Of a stretch of 64,000 nt of DNA, positions 10,659 to 22,600 are shown piece by piece. This stretch comes from Marthasterias glacialis (lineage: Eukaryota; Echinodermata; Asteroidea; Forcipulatida; Asteriidae). The stretch's first letter is position 1; each line of letters begins with the position of its first letter. The DNA lies in the NCBI GenBank assembly GCA_911728455.2, contig OU452239.1:8064884-8128883 (forward strand). Direction: 5' to 3'. Made by a program: the position numbers and the translations under genes. The notes beneath the pieces were generated by a model that saw nothing but the letters and a program-made list of their open reading frames with translations, searched no databases and was not told where the DNA came from.

Positions 10659-13600
10659 ATGGAGAAAAAGAACAAGCCTAGTGGGAGCAAGAAGCCCCAG
10701 CACAAAACACCCAGCAACGAGTCTGCCTTTGACGTACCTGCCCTACCAGATGGCATCGGCCTACAGCCTCAGCTAGAATCAATCTTTGCAGATGTTCAGG
10801 CCAAGTTGCCATCGATTGACTTTGAAGTGTCAGATGTAAGCACGGCCAATGAGTTTTTGTTTGAGCATAGAGCTACCATTGACCCATTTCACGACACGCA
10901 GAGCACTTACATGCCATTTTGGGAGTCAAAATGTACCCAATGGCCTTGACTCCTAAAATGGTGGAAATGGTAGACGCGCATTTTTATGCCTAGGTGCGTT
11001 CTGCATTGTGCAAGGGGACAATAATGCTGATATTGTTTTTTGTATTTTACTGTCATGAATGTAATTATGTACAGGGCTTGAATTTGGGGGGAAAATCCAC
11101 AAAACAGCAGGGCTTGTAGCTCAAAATATTTACTGGACCAGAATATTTTTACAAGACCACAATTAATGTGAGAAAAAAATACAGTTTAACATTTTAATCT
11201 GTTTTAATTTGAACAAGCACTAAGAAAATAGTTAGCTCATTTGAATTATAGTTTTAAGTATTATTCAGTACTCAACCGAATTGAAAGATATTTATCAGAC
11301 TGAAAGTCAATATTTGAACAAAAACACAGTACCATCGGTCTTGTCCCGTCATGACTTTACTGGCCTGATGCTAAAATCACTGGCCTCGGGCTGGTGGTCC
11401 AGTGTAAAATTCGAACCCTGGTGTAATTCTTAGTGGAAGATGAGGCCCTGATTTTAAGAGTGCACACTAACTTTGTAAGATTGAAAATATTTATGTTTAC
11501 AGATTCACACATAGAAATATTACTTACATGGTATAAACGTGGTAATGAAAATGAGAAACATGTTAAAATTCGTTATTTCACAGGTCAGTTCAGATGAGGA
11601 AATGGCTATTGTCAGCCGTTCACTAAAGACTCCGACAATCCTAGAAGATGATCCTCATCAAGACATTGAAATGTCACCAGAAACCTGGCGCTCTGTGCTA
11701 GAACCCTCCAATGAGGGCCCCTTCAGTCATAATGATATCTTCCACCAGTATGCAAATCATTCTACCAGCCAATCGAGCAGCAGAAAAACCTCAGCTAGCA
11801 GTGACAGCAGTGCTGCTGAGCTGCTCATGTTGGATCCATCCATTATCCATGTAGGGGAGGCACAGCCATTGAATTCTGTTGGCTTGACGGCAGAAACAAA
11901 TGGCAGGGGCAGCCCGATGCAGTGTTGGGCTGATCTCAAAAACGCCCTTGGCATCCAGGAAAATGGCATGCAAAGTTATTCCTCAGAGAACTCAAGTTTA
12001 AAGCGCTATGACACATCAGCAGCAGGTAGAAATGGTTCAGTGACTACCGGAACTGAGACAGACAACAAAGTAGTAACCCATCCCACTTCTGACACCAAAT
12101 CAACATCTGACAAAAAGAGAAGGCTCCCAACAGACTCTCAAGACAGCAGGATATCTTCTATGATTCCGACACAGGTTCCAACTCTGGCCATGCGCAACGT
12201 AGAAGATATTGACCTGGACCAATTGTTGGGTTCCTTTCCTGTCGGAGCTGAAAGAGGTCCGTGGGAGAACAAGGAAGAACAGAGACATCCACAATCAGGA
12301 GGGGGAGATGGAGCACAAACAGGTTTGAACATTTCTCTAAACACTGTTGGCTGTTTACTTTTAACGCTCCTTCTGATTGACCGTTTGAAACCATTCAATT
12401 TTTATTCCTCATACTTGCCCGTACATGTAGCTTTGTTCACTCTATAGTTTGACCATTTGGTCAAAGGATAAACAACCATGCATGATCAGTGAAGCGTGTA
12501 AATGATTTTGGATGGTGAAACAATGGGCTCCACAATCTACCAGATAGTTAATGAAACTTGTAAACATTTTCAGCTCAGTTGTTCCAACTAGGATATTAAC
12601 CCTCCTACTCATTATCAAGTGACCTCATGATTTTTTTACCTCAGATGGCAACAGCCTGAGTCTTATGGAGAAACTTGCTCAGCTTTGTGTGCAGCAATCA
12701 GATGGAAGACTCTCCCCTGGACAGCTCTTGACATCTGATGCACCTCGGGCCTCCAAATCAAGCAAGACTGCTGGAGAAGGCCCACACAGAACAGCATGGG
12801 CTGAGGAGACAACAGGAGTGACAAGACAGGACCGGAAGAGAAGGGAAATTGGAACTAATACCGGGTCAGTTTGAAGATGATTGAATGATTGGAAAGCTTT
12901 CTTTTTACAAACTTGATGACCTAGAGAAGTATAGACCAATCCATTAAGCCCCACCCCCTAAACATTTTGACCAATCACAGCATTGGCTACATCACCAACA
13001 AGTGGGCAGCACAATGTGTGTCTCTTCAATGCCACACTGCACGAATTGAACGCATGCTAGAAGTGTATGCATACGCATGTTTACATTTTCCAATAGGATT
13101 TCATCGTGTCCAGACTTTTGTCGGACTTTCAGTGGCATAGCCAGGGCTGTGATTGGGCAATACGTAAGGGGGCGAGGCTTAATGGATTGGTCTATTGACA
13201 TCTAAAATACTGTCATGTTTGGGGAAAACTGGCCCAAGAAACTCGGGGTTTTATTTGTTTTTGCTAAATTGTAAACTGTAATTTTGTTTTTTCTTTCTTG
13301 AAAAAAAGAGAGACTATTTTGGTGACATTTGAATTAAGTATTTTGTATGATGTGATGTGTTCATTAATGAGGGGAAAAGAATTATGAATTTCCTCTTCAA
13401 AGGGTAAATATCATACATTGGTTCATTACAAATCACGCCTGGGAGAACACTTTTTGCAAGGGGGTGCTAGGGTTGCATGCACACCATCTTGTGCCAATGT
13501 CATGAAAGTTAAACATGTATGAGCGTGGTGCCGAAATAGTGGAAGATTCAAAATTGATTTCATTTTTTGCATGTTTTATAAGTTTTTTTCTCAGCAATTT

Positions 13601-16600
13601 CTTTTGTAAAAATTATTCTTATGATGGAATGTGCATTTACATTTTCAAAAAGTAGGGGGTTCTATAGTATATTCCAGCGCCCCCATTCAAAATGTTTGGG
13701 ATGTTGCAGCCCCCACAGCACCCCAACTCCCCCCCCCCCCATTCCAGCGGGCCTGGTCAACATTTGTGTACTGTAGCCACACAATTTTGACAGTTTTTAT
13801 AATTTGTTTCAAAACCCCTCTTCAAATAGGATGGATCAGCCCACTTACAAAGCACAGCCTACCAGAACTACATCCATTGGTGTATCCACTCAAAGTGGAG
13901 CTTTAGTGGATCATTCCATTCAAAGCAGAGGGATGAATGTTGGTGGTGCCCCCCAAAAAAAGAGAACAGAGACGGTGTTTTTAGATCTAAGAGCCTCAAC
14001 AAAGGTCAAGGAGGAGGAGGAAGAGGTGAATATTTGCTGTTGTTGTTGGTTTAGCTTTAAGTTTTGTGTATGTTTGTTTGAATTTTATCTCTGTTAATCC
14101 TTGTGACTTTTAACTGTCAACTTTCAGATCTATTTCTTTGTTCAACCATGTCTCTTCTATCTGCAAATCAGTAGATTTCCACCTACGAAATCTCTGGTGC
14201 ATTCGCAAAATCATTGACCGTAACACGTCATGTTGTTCGTACATCCATAACATCCCAGCTAGACTACTGCGACTCGCTTCTGTATGGCATAACCCAAGGT
14301 GAAAAACATAGACCACATAAATTCCAAAACCCTGCTGCTCGACTCATCTTTTCTGTCAAGAGCTCTGTGGATGCCACTTCTCTCTTCACAAACCTTCACT
14401 GGATACACATCCAGCAGCAGATATAATTCCAAGTCCTTTTGATGGTATACAAATGCCTAACATGGTATTGCCCCTCACTGCTTGTGTGTTTTACACTCAC
14501 TTTTGTTTCAACTGGGCAGGGCGGAACTCGGATCTTCTAAAGACAAACTTCTTTGTACTATTCCTGTAGGTTGGAAATGCCTTGTCGATAGATCTTTTTC
14601 GAAAGCTGGCCCCAAACTTTGGGTCCACTATTCCCACCAACACCAGGGACACCCCATCACTCACCATTTTCAGGAAACTTAAATACTTCTTAATACTCTT
14701 GACACTGTAGTCACTTTCCTGTTCTTGTACAGCGCTTTGCTCTCTCTTGTAAAAGCACTTTATACCATAAAATGCATTCATTTTTAGTATTGCTTTTTAT
14801 TAGTTAAAGCAATGCAACATTAACCGAGGTGTGCATCACTTCTTATGAGCATGTGTCCACAGCTGTCCTTGACCAATGACTTTATCATACCCTGGTATTA
14901 CAGTGGTCTTTATTTTCTCACTGTAACTCCCTTTCTTGTCTTGTGTCTTCAAGGGTAAAGAACCACTCCCAGAAGCTGTGAAGAGAATTCTGAAACTGAA
15001 TTCTCCAGGGTGAGTTTCTTATATTGATAGTGTGTATTTATTACACACTTTTTCAAGCCAAGTAGGCCCCTCAAAGTGCCTTACAATGCTATCATCCCTT
15101 TGTATTGGGACCTAAGCATTCCTGAAACCATCTCAACTCCTGAGGAGTATGCAGTACCGGCCGCCAAACGGGTGCACAGGTTGCTAATAATTATGCATTA
15201 AAAGTAAATTATGATTGCTGTGTAAGTAGCAGATGTTTATACCTTATGCACATGACATCACTGGAGTAGGGTGCCCTCACGTAGAGGTCAAAAGGAGGTT
15301 GCTCATTGACCTATCCTGTGCGCCATGCATATAAATCTGCATAAATGCAGATTTATAAACAATGGAAATTTCCATTGTTTCATCACTGGTTTACACCTGA
15401 GATTGCGGAGGGATGACGTCAATCCATAAGATCAATTGAACCAATTCACCCACCGTCATGGCCGGTGACAAATCGTGGTTGAACGGTCTTGGGTGTCAGA
15501 TTCCCTGTGTTTTACTGTGCAGTGTGCATTTTAGGGGATTGCGCAAATGGTAGACGTGCACCACAAATGGCAAACCATGGGCAGACAGTAATCACCTGTG
15601 ACATCAGTGCATGGGTCTTTAATAGTGACCCAGGAATACACATGGGCCAATTTCAAAGAGCTGCCAAGGACACCAATTTGTTAAGCAATAAATAATCTTG
15701 CTTTATTGCAAAAACAGGTTACCAACCAATTATCCTGTTGCATATTGTTTGAAATGTAACTGGTGCTCTGTCTATTTTCGCTGAGTGAATGTCCTCAGCA
15801 ATGTTTTCTGTTTACCAGCTCAATTGTTACTAAAGTTTGGTAGGCACTTAGTGTATTTACAAGCACTTTGCCAAAGGTTACCAAATAAGCAAACAATATA
15901 AGACGTAACTTTTGATGTTTTCTCCAGTGACAGTGATTCTGACACCATTGAAGACAGTGAGGATGAAGATGAAGATATTGAAGCGTGGAGGCAAAATCGC
16001 AAACGAGGTTTGAAAGGGTCGCCAACTTCCATCCAGTCCAAAAAAGGGTAAGAACAGTACAACTATTAAATATCGTCTTGCCAACACATTATAATTATAT
16101 AATATATGATATTTTGTAATTACAATTAGAAGTACAAAAATATACGATCCCACATGGTAAGAAAGTACTTATGGTACAAACTTAATGCAGTATTACATGG
16201 TGTTAGCCAGAGGGACCACTGGGTGTATTTGTTTTTATTTGGGTAAATGAGTTTTTTGCCTGGTAAGTAAATTTTCTGTCTTTGTAGATGCGTTTTCAGT
16301 CTTGATAAATACGTTTTCTGTCTTGGAAACAAAGTTTTCTGTCTTAGTAAATGAGTTTTCTGTCTTGGTGAATAAGTTTTCTGTCTGGGTAAATGAGTTT
16401 TCTGTCTTGGTGAATAAGTCTTCTGTCTTGGTAAATAAGTTTTCTGTCTCGGTAAATAAGTTTTCTGTCTCGGTGAAAACATTTCAAGCAAACTAACTCT
16501 TTATTGTGTTTATTATTTTGCTACAAACCTACCAGGACTATTTAATGACTTGTGCTTTTCTTCAAAAATACAGTGTTACTAAAGCACCGCATCCACCAAG

Positions 16601-19600
16601 AGTGATCATGCCCAAAACAAACACTGAGAAACCAAAAGACAAGGTAAGTTGGTGTTGTGTGGTATACGTAATGACCCGACACTTTTAATTCCAATGAATA
16701 CATTACCAATTCTTTTGCTAAGCGGTATCCAAGATTGAAAATCCATGTCTGTCTAAAGGCCGTGTCACACGAGGCAATTTACAGACAACCAGTTCCAGGC
16801 AATCTTCAATAAGAAAAGTCATTAACATTTCAGTTTTCTCATAATTATCTTAGGGACAGTGAGTTACAGCTAGAAGAATGTCTCTTGTACTGCCAAAGTG
16901 TTCCTTTTGTATGCAGTGCAGTTGATTGCCTCCAAGTTGCCTGAAAAAATTGCCCTTATAACCTTGAGCATAACCTGTCATCAGTTTCAATTGCTCTATA
17001 CTGCGTAGTAATTGTTAACAAATTATGTAATACAGGTTGCTTGATGTACAATTTAATTTGTATGCATGATACACATTGCAAAATAGACACTCCTCAGCCT
17101 TATGTTACAACTTTTACAAAAATGTATACAAAAACTGTTTTTACCCTCTCTTAGACACCAGAAGGTCATGTCCAGCAACCTGTTGCTTCCCTGACGCAAT
17201 CCACGGACCTCACTTCCATGCCCATCCCTACTGTAGCCCAGAATGCTGTCACTAAGACCCTTCCTTCAACCCCGCCTCCATCTCCTACCAGCACCGGTGA
17301 GGACAAGACCAAGGAGCAAGAGCGCCTTCTTCACGAGGAGATGGCGAAGAAGATCCGTGAGCAGCGGGAGCAAGAGCGGGCAGCGAGGTGTCGATTGCAG
17401 AAGCGCCTGGAGGCTTTACGACCGAGGACGTCTTCCTCGGGGAAATACCCAGCTGCAAGGATGACACCAATTGTCTTTGACCTTGTAAGTTTGGCTGGGC
17501 CTTTCTGGATCAATCATGCCTGCAACCAACTGATTGATGAACCCGTCAAAAGTCCAACATGCATGAGTTTACTTCTAGTACAAAGCACCAGATAGCGTTT
17601 GAAATGACATTGTGTTTTTGCTTACCTTGTTTACAAAAAGATTGACCTTGTGTATTCCATGGCATTTCATGACAGGCAAGATACTACACTGGTCATAAAA
17701 GAAAGTTTACATTTTGTATCTTGTTTATCAGTATGCAAATCAAGAAAATTGTAATAGTAACAGCTGAACAGGCTGTGAGATGTGTTCCCTTTCTTTATAT
17801 CAGAAGTTGACCAAAGTTGAACCGTGCAATCGTCATAAAATGTTGTGTTTTCTTCCAGTGAGCTGTATACAAACTGTGCCTACAGAAAGTCTGAGAAAGA
17901 AGTCTGAGAAAGTACAGTCTAAGAACACGGAACTCAAGCTCTGGTGTTTCTGATCAGCAGAGTGTGGGTTCGAGTCCCGGTTGTGACACTTGTGTCCTTA
18001 AGCAAGACACTTAACCATTATTGCTGCGTCCTTCGGATGGGACGTAAAGCCATAGGTCCCATGTGTTGTGTAATGCACGTAAAAGAACCCAGTTCACTTA
18101 CCGCAAAGAGAATTGGTTTGCCCCTGTGTTCCTGGTTTGATCTGCTGCAGATTGCACCACAGCACCTTGTAAACCATTACGTGGTGCTATGTGAAGGGAC
18201 ATGTCTCATACTTCAAAACAGAACTCAGCATACCTTGCAGGAAAAAATACTGAGCGCTTTGAGACGCCCATCGGGTGTGATAAAGCGCTATATAAGAACT
18301 GCATATTATTATTATATGTGAACTATTGGCAGAGCTAAAATGATTGAAATTGATCTTGTGTAGCTTGTAGGGTTTGCCCTCAACCTTTTTCTGTGACTAG
18401 CCAGCGGAATCAGTAAGCTTGTTTTTTGACAAGTCTGCTAGCCTTTTTCAAAAGTCCACTATTCATGTTAAATAGGGATGCTTTTCAACACTGAACTGGC
18501 CAGTTGAACCACTTGTTGAGAATTTTGACTGGTCCTCAGGTGTTTTAACTGGCATTTTGCCAGCGGACCACTGTTGAGGAAGAACGCTGGCTAGAATTTT
18601 GCCAACTAACCAACCCCTCAAGAAATGCACAGTGAAACGCCTTTATTGTGGCATCCCAATAAAAATAAGGCGGTTTACCCAATACAAATAAATGTTTTTG
18701 GATGTAAATACATTAGGATGTTTGATTTTATCTGTTTTTTTATGTGACTTGTATCTGTTATCTTTCAGGAGGCATCCTACACCTCATCACCAAACTGCCT
18801 ACCCCCTATTCTCCGTCCAAACCAGGAGTGCGCCCTCCTGACTGTCCACTTTTCTACAAGTGGCGAAATCATACCCCATCGAGGAACCGGCAGCAAAACC
18901 CTTAATGAGAACCCGTCCCTAATTTCCATCACGCATCAAGTCTTACTAACCTGGCTGTTGTCCTTGGTCCCACCCAGCTTTGATTTCTTGACAGAAGGGT
19001 TCAAACTGGTGGATGATCAGGTGCCTCTCAAGCCAAAAGAATGCCCCTTCTGGGTCATTGGGCTCCAGCAGGTTCACCAGGAGGGAGGTCTGGTGCTCAA
19101 TGTTGCCATCACACCAACCATCGCAAGCACCAGTAAGCAGAACAATCTGCTAAAACGCAAAACCAAAGGAAGAGGGAAGGAGGAGATCCGAGATAGCACG
19201 GTCTTCCAGAGCAATGTTGCCACATTCCTTAAGATCAACACATTGAACACTGTCTGCCCTTGGATAGAAAAAACCTTCTCATATGCCATCCATCGCAATG
19301 GAAATTTGATTGACGCTCCTGAAGACCCAGTCAACTATGATGCGGTTCTTGAAGACGGCTCATATGTCCCACCCCTTCCACTTGTCAGCTCCAGACCGCT
19401 CTCCACTTTCTTGACCGTCAACCCTGATCGTGATTCCATGCAAAGGGTCTTCACCAATTTGTCCAACGACGCCTCATTCTTCTGGCAAACAGTGGAATCA
19501 GATGAGGTCATGTGTGACCAGACGTCCAATGAAGATTACGACAACTACACTGATGTCCAGAACACTATGACTTTAGTCTATAAGACTGTTTACCGTAACC

Positions 19601-22600
19601 CTAAACACATGATAGGAATCCTGTATCGCATTTTACAAGAAGGCCTAGACATATCTGGTCTGCGACTCCTCTACCATTCAGAAGAGTTACTAAAAGCCAC
19701 TGCCAGTCCTCGGGAGAAGCGGCCAAAGAGTTCTGGAGGTGTTCAACTCCAGGAAGACTTGGAGCACATCAACAAGGTCGGACCAATCTTGGCGATTGCT
19801 GTACGTGGAGCCATGGCACGCACCAGATGGCTTGATGCTGTAGGTCCGTCCGACCCTCAACTTGCTCGCCGTACAGATCCCCACTCCCTAATTGCCCTGT
19901 TTGGTGGCCAGACTCGTGAGGAGGTTCCCATCTACTGCCCGCGTAATCCAAACCGTATCAGCTATGAGTTAGCGCTCTGGTTTGGAGGACGGGTCCCTGA
20001 AAGTGGTGTTGTTGATGTGGGTGTGGCATCCATACCCGAACCACTTCTTGAGGTGGAGGCGTCAAGGAATCAGATTGTGAGCCCAAAGAGCAGAAAAGGC
20101 AAGAAGGGATCACAGACAGACCTTGACGTTGGGAATCTGGATGCAGATGACTTGATACCAGTCATCAGGTAATTTTTTTCCAGATTGTCTCCTCATTTTT
20201 ATATCTCCCACCTTTCTGTTTGACCTCAAAGTTATTTGACCAGAAAGATGCAAATAAAATTATTACAAATTGTCATGTCAATGCTTCAAGATAGGGAAAA
20301 TGTCATACTGTTCCAAACATGTAAATAAATATTTGTTCCAAAGTTTCCATTTTCCATCTTGTGCCCACATTTACATGTACCGGTAGGTCTTGTTAAGAAA
20401 GATACAATTTGTGATTAATTCAGTACCTTGTTATAAAAACGCATGCTGTCTTCATCAAGAAAAAAATTTAAAAAATAAAAAAAATTCCTAGTCCTGTTGT
20501 ATCAGATACAAGAAACAGAAAGTGTCAGAAAACTTTGAAATCCATGTTAATACAGTCGCAGATGTTTAACAAATTTCACTTTGATCAGATTTGCTTCCCT
20601 GTTGTGATGATTAAGAATGAACCTTTATGAAAGTGACCTTCAGTTGCTGCTGCAAGACCTCTTTTGAAAGTGAAGTAATGCCAGTATTTAATCAATTTAG
20701 ATTTGAAGCTTTGCCAATGTAAGAAGTGAGAATTAAACTAGTTTAGCGGAGACAGCCATAGGTCATAATCTCTTCTTGGAGGAACTAGTGGTTCTGAAGT
20801 GAGATGCCCTAGGTCTCAGTGTTTTTTGAACAGTTCTGTTCGTCTTCAGTTTGTTCGTCTTCTCAGGCAAACAGAGCATACTGTTCAAAGCGCGGAGGCT
20901 TACATGTACCATCTAACCTCTGGTAACAACAACGCTTCTCCCAAGAAGACTAGTGCAATCGGACATGGGGGGGGCGGATCTATTGAGGTTTAAAGTTGTA
21001 AAGGGCACACTCTTTCGAAAAATGGCCATGCCCTGATGGATAAGGGCTACAAACTTTAGTGTTTATTCGTTGTCATCTATTTGCCTGTTTAGGAAACCGC
21101 CGTCCATGCTGACAGCAACCACCCAGAGTGATGTCTTCTTGGTGGTCTCACCCATCGTCCCGCCCATTTGCGTTGGCTCCATGCTCTCTGCTTGTCAGAT
21201 CAGAGGCTACCAGCTGAGAGGGATACGGAGATTACGACTGAACAACAAGAGAGTTGCTGTATTGGGTGTGTATCACAGAAAATCTGGATCAGCTACTTTG
21301 CTTAGATATTTGGACTTCGGCCTATTCATTATGTCAGTTAATTGACCAATTTTACGACGCGCAGCATGTGCCTATCCTGGTCGCCATTTTGGGAGTAAAA
21401 AGGTCCGCAAAGGAAAGGACTTCCAAAATGGCAGAAAAGGGAAGATGTGCATTATGTAGAGGTGGGTTTCACGTCATGTAAGGGGTCAACACATAACAAG
21501 AAGATTATTAAAGTACACTTCAGTTGAGATATGCATTATTCCTGGCCCCTCCCATTTTGCATACATGAATAACAAATGTGTGGCATCGACAGTAATGCAG
21601 CTCAATTATTAAAGATAAAAATGCTACTATTGGCCACTCCCCTTTTTCCTACATGAATTTGTAATATAAATCAATTTGCATTTTCACCACTGCAGGTTTA
21701 AGTGGAGCCCAGGTCCGCGCCTTCAACCCAATGTCGTGCACCACGCCCACTTCCCCCTCCGTGACCTACGAGCAGTCCCTGAAGGAGCATCTGGAGGCGG
21801 GGTTTCCCACAGCGAGCCCCTCCCCTATGCCGTCATTGGTGATTCTGCTGAGGATGGAGAATGCGATGCATCATGCTGCATGTCTGATCGAGGCCATGAT
21901 GATCCACCTCTGCATGAATGGTGAGATCAAAAATCAATTCGCAGCGTTGTCATTTTTGAAATCATTTGGAGCGTGGTTGCATTATGCATAGAATGCCTGG
22001 CTTAATTTGTTCGTAAGTGTGATGTAATTCCTCTGTGAGCTATGCCCACTTCACACAAACTGGCTCCACTGATTACCAGAAGCCCATAGGAGTTGCTTTG
22101 AACTAGTGCTTTTTTGATGATTTTTGCAAGAAAAGTTTTAAGAAGTGGACTTGGCTTGTACATATAATCTTCAAAGATAATAGATCTTGACAGAATTAAA
22201 CGTTTCTGTCAAAAGAAATGCTTTTGAGCGATGAAATGAGTGATTTTTGGTCAAATTACATACTGACGTACATGCACAGTATACCAGCTTTGGAGCTGGA
22301 AGTAACAGACACTTTGGGCATGCAGCAGATACGCATGCAATGACTTAATAACGGGATTGCCCAATCCGGATATCATGTGGGTTTAAATCATTACTACTTT
22401 TTTCTTCGTTCGGATTGAACATCAAGTCATGGGTTGTCCATGTCATGTATACATGCCAACAGACGTGTGATTACTTTGTCTTTCACTTCCACTATTTATG
22501 TATACATTTTTGTTATACTTCCAGGTATGCTGACAACCATCAAGGAGAGCAGCCCGACCAGTACCCTGACTGCCAACCTCTGCTTCCACATCGCCCCATA

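Noticed and set aside
10836..10949. Extension of DNAAF8 exon 1 by 38 codons to a TGA
   Set aside because: The stretch past GAT|GTAAGC is an interspersed repeat seen again at 21,356, and splicing at 10,835 restores the phase and the human-like sequence in exon 2.
14115..14790. A separate reverse-transcriptase gene
   Set aside because: Only the C-terminal tail is present, broken by stops and frameshifts; it is a dead LINE remnant.
18958..20172. Independent gene starting at the Met codon at 18,958
   Set aside because: The frame is open upstream to a TTTCAG acceptor at 18,768 and continues the DNAAF8 phase; the downstream end is a GT donor, not a natural stop.
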